Source of the DNA: Sorangium aterium
GTDB taxonomy: Bacteria; Myxococcota_A; Polyangia; Polyangiales; Polyangiaceae
Direction of reading: 5' to 3'
DNA: 64,000 bases
Assembly (NCBI RefSeq): GCF_028368935.1
Contig: NZ_JAQNDK010000001.1
Location: forward strand, 2,046,001-2,110,000
Made by a program: the position numbers and the translations under genes. Of this stretch, positions 63,260 to 64,000 are shown one piece after another. The notes under the pieces are model-generated. The model ran no database searches, had not been told where the DNA came from, and worked only from the letters and a program-made list of their open reading frames with translations. The first letter of the stretch is position 1. Every line of letters starts with the position of its first letter.

Positions 63260-63272
63260 GCGCTTTTGGCAA
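63260..63272 (+). promoter_or_regulatory. Conserved upstream motif of giant kinase 2
   Basis: Identical GCGCTTTTGGCAA at matching distance (55 nt) from the ATG of the second kinase; see 57112-57124. Confidence 0.5.
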
Positions 63273-63327
63273 TGTACCAAGTTGAACCGCAGCACGCTGC
63301 TGACGCTCCGGGTTCAAAGGTCCTCCT

Positions 63328-64000
63328 ATGCCCCATAGTCCACGTTACCGCGTTCTGGAGGTGCTGCACCAAGGTGCGGACACGATCCTCTACCGCGCGC
63401 GGCGCGAGGAGGACGGCCGGCCGGTGGTGCTCAAGATCCTGCGGCGCGACCACGCCAGCCCCCGCGCCCTCGGCAGGCTCCAGCACGAGCTCGAGGTCGC
63501 GACGGCGCTCGCTTCGCCGGTCATCGCCAAGGCCTACGGGATCGAGCCGTTCCGCGACCAGATGACCCTGGTCCTGGAGGACTTCGGCGGCCGCTCGCTC
63601 GACCGGCTGCTCGACGGCGACGCGCCGATGCGCGGGATGCGCGGGATGCGCGGGATGGGCGGGATGGCGATCGAGCGCTTCCTCCCCCTCGCCCTCCGCC
63701 TCGCCGCCGCGCTCGCCGAGCTCCACCGACACCACGTCATCCACAAGGACATCAAGCCTCAGAACCTGCTCTACAACCCCGACACCGGCGAGGTGAAGAT
63801 CACCGATCTCGGCATCGCCTCCCTCTCTCACCGCGGCGCCCAGGAGCTCGCCCACGACGGCCTCATCGAGGGCACGCTCGCCTACATGGCGCCTGAGCAG
63901 ACGGGCCGCATGAACCGCCGGGTCGACGAGCGGACCGACCTGTACTCCCTCGGCGTCACCTTCTACGAGATGCTGACTGGCACCTTGCCCTTCCAGGCCA
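63328..64000 (+). CDS. Second giant hybrid kinase, N-terminal kinase domain (3' end outside window)
   Basis: The 224 visible residues are a near-copy of the first kinase, with long identical stretches (RYRVLEVLHQGADTILYRAR; FRDQMTLVLEDFGGRSLDRL; the catalytic loop HKDIKPQNLLYN; TDLG; MAPEQTGRMNRR). Differences include VIAKAYG for VVKACG and an insertion of MRGMRGMRGMGGMA where the first has IPL, made by tandem 9-nt repeats at 63627-63665. It starts 128 nt after the first kinase. The downstream domains are presumably the same but lie beyond the window. Confidence 0.92.
   Translation, partial: MPHSPRYRVLEVLHQGADTILYRARREEDGRPVVLKILRRDHASPRALGRLQHELEVATALASPVIAKAYGIEPFRDQMTLVLEDFGGRSLDRLLDGDAPMRGMRGMRGMGGMAIERFLPLALRLAAALAELHRHHVIHKDIKPQNLLYNPDTGEVKITDLGIASLSHRGAQELAHDGLIEGTLAYMAPEQTGRMNRRVDERTDLYSLGVTFYEMLTGTLPFQA
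63627..63665 (+). repeat. 9-nt tandem repeats (GCGGGATGC type)
   Basis: Four to five consecutive 9-nt units encode RGM/GGM tripeptides in the loop before the alphaE region of the second kinase; the first kinase lacks them. Expansion by slippage is likely. Confidence 0.85.

Overview
The window is about 70% GC DNA with the hallmarks of a large-genome myxobacterium of the Sorangium/Polyangium type. It carries many lipoproteins with long Gly/Ser/Ala linkers, DUF1592/DUF1588 proteins, STAS/GAF/PAS regulators, FG-GAP secreted proteins, and giant Ser/Thr-kinase/AAA/histidine-kinase hybrids. This assignment rests on gene content and composition; there is no rRNA or other marker gene to confirm it. 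I see no tRNA, rRNA, CRISPR array or intact insertion sequence.

Layout. 1-2505: end of an APH-type phosphotransferase, a MATE exporter and a glutathione S-transferase. 2721-4683: xseA-xseB (exonuclease VII), where XseA has an extra N-terminal HARP-like domain. 4794-6344: a secreted quinoprotein-like beta-propeller. 6524-12377: a tightly coupled three-gene operon (winged-helix-like protein, P-loop ATPase, Cas4-type Fe-S nuclease fused to a HerA-type ATPase). This is the strongest candidate for an undescribed DNA-processing or defence system. 12457-16618: a small TPR-like protein, a lipoprotein, a divergent TetR/aldo-keto reductase pair with a clear operator, a hypothetical protein and an AraC regulator.

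17003-28975: a di-haem cytochrome lipoprotein, a 5'-truncated alpha/beta hydrolase, YkgJ and SelO proteins, a DUF1592-family lipoprotein, an envelope protein, a VWA lipoprotein with a sigma54-like promoter, and a LysR/DoxX divergent pair. A 127-bp near-palindrome lies between the VWA and LysR genes. 29010-33219: a GAF/periplasmic-binding/GAF/STAS sensor and a repeat-linker lipoprotein. 34101-42060: xylose isomerase with a classic terminator, a frameshifted DUF2306 gene, a NarL-type two-component pair, a lipoprotein, a glycosyltransferase-like protein and an FG-GAP lipoprotein.

42061-50167: a DUF8021-like lipoprotein, two tandem CE15 glucuronoyl-esterase lipoproteins sharing duplicated upstream DNA (one with anomalously low GC), an erythromycin-esterase-like/HAD/PEBP cluster and a small Cys-rich secreted protein. 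With xylA, the CE15 enzymes suggest xylan/lignocellulose use. 50731-53020: a small secreted peptide gene, a strong hairpin, then DUF5819 (SdpA-like) and HTTM (SdpB-like) genes, which resembles a sporulation-delaying-protein-type toxin cassette. 53097-64000: an MDR oxidoreductase, a PAS-STAS regulator, a P1-family peptidase, and two tandem, recently duplicated giant hybrid kinases, the second cut by the window edge.
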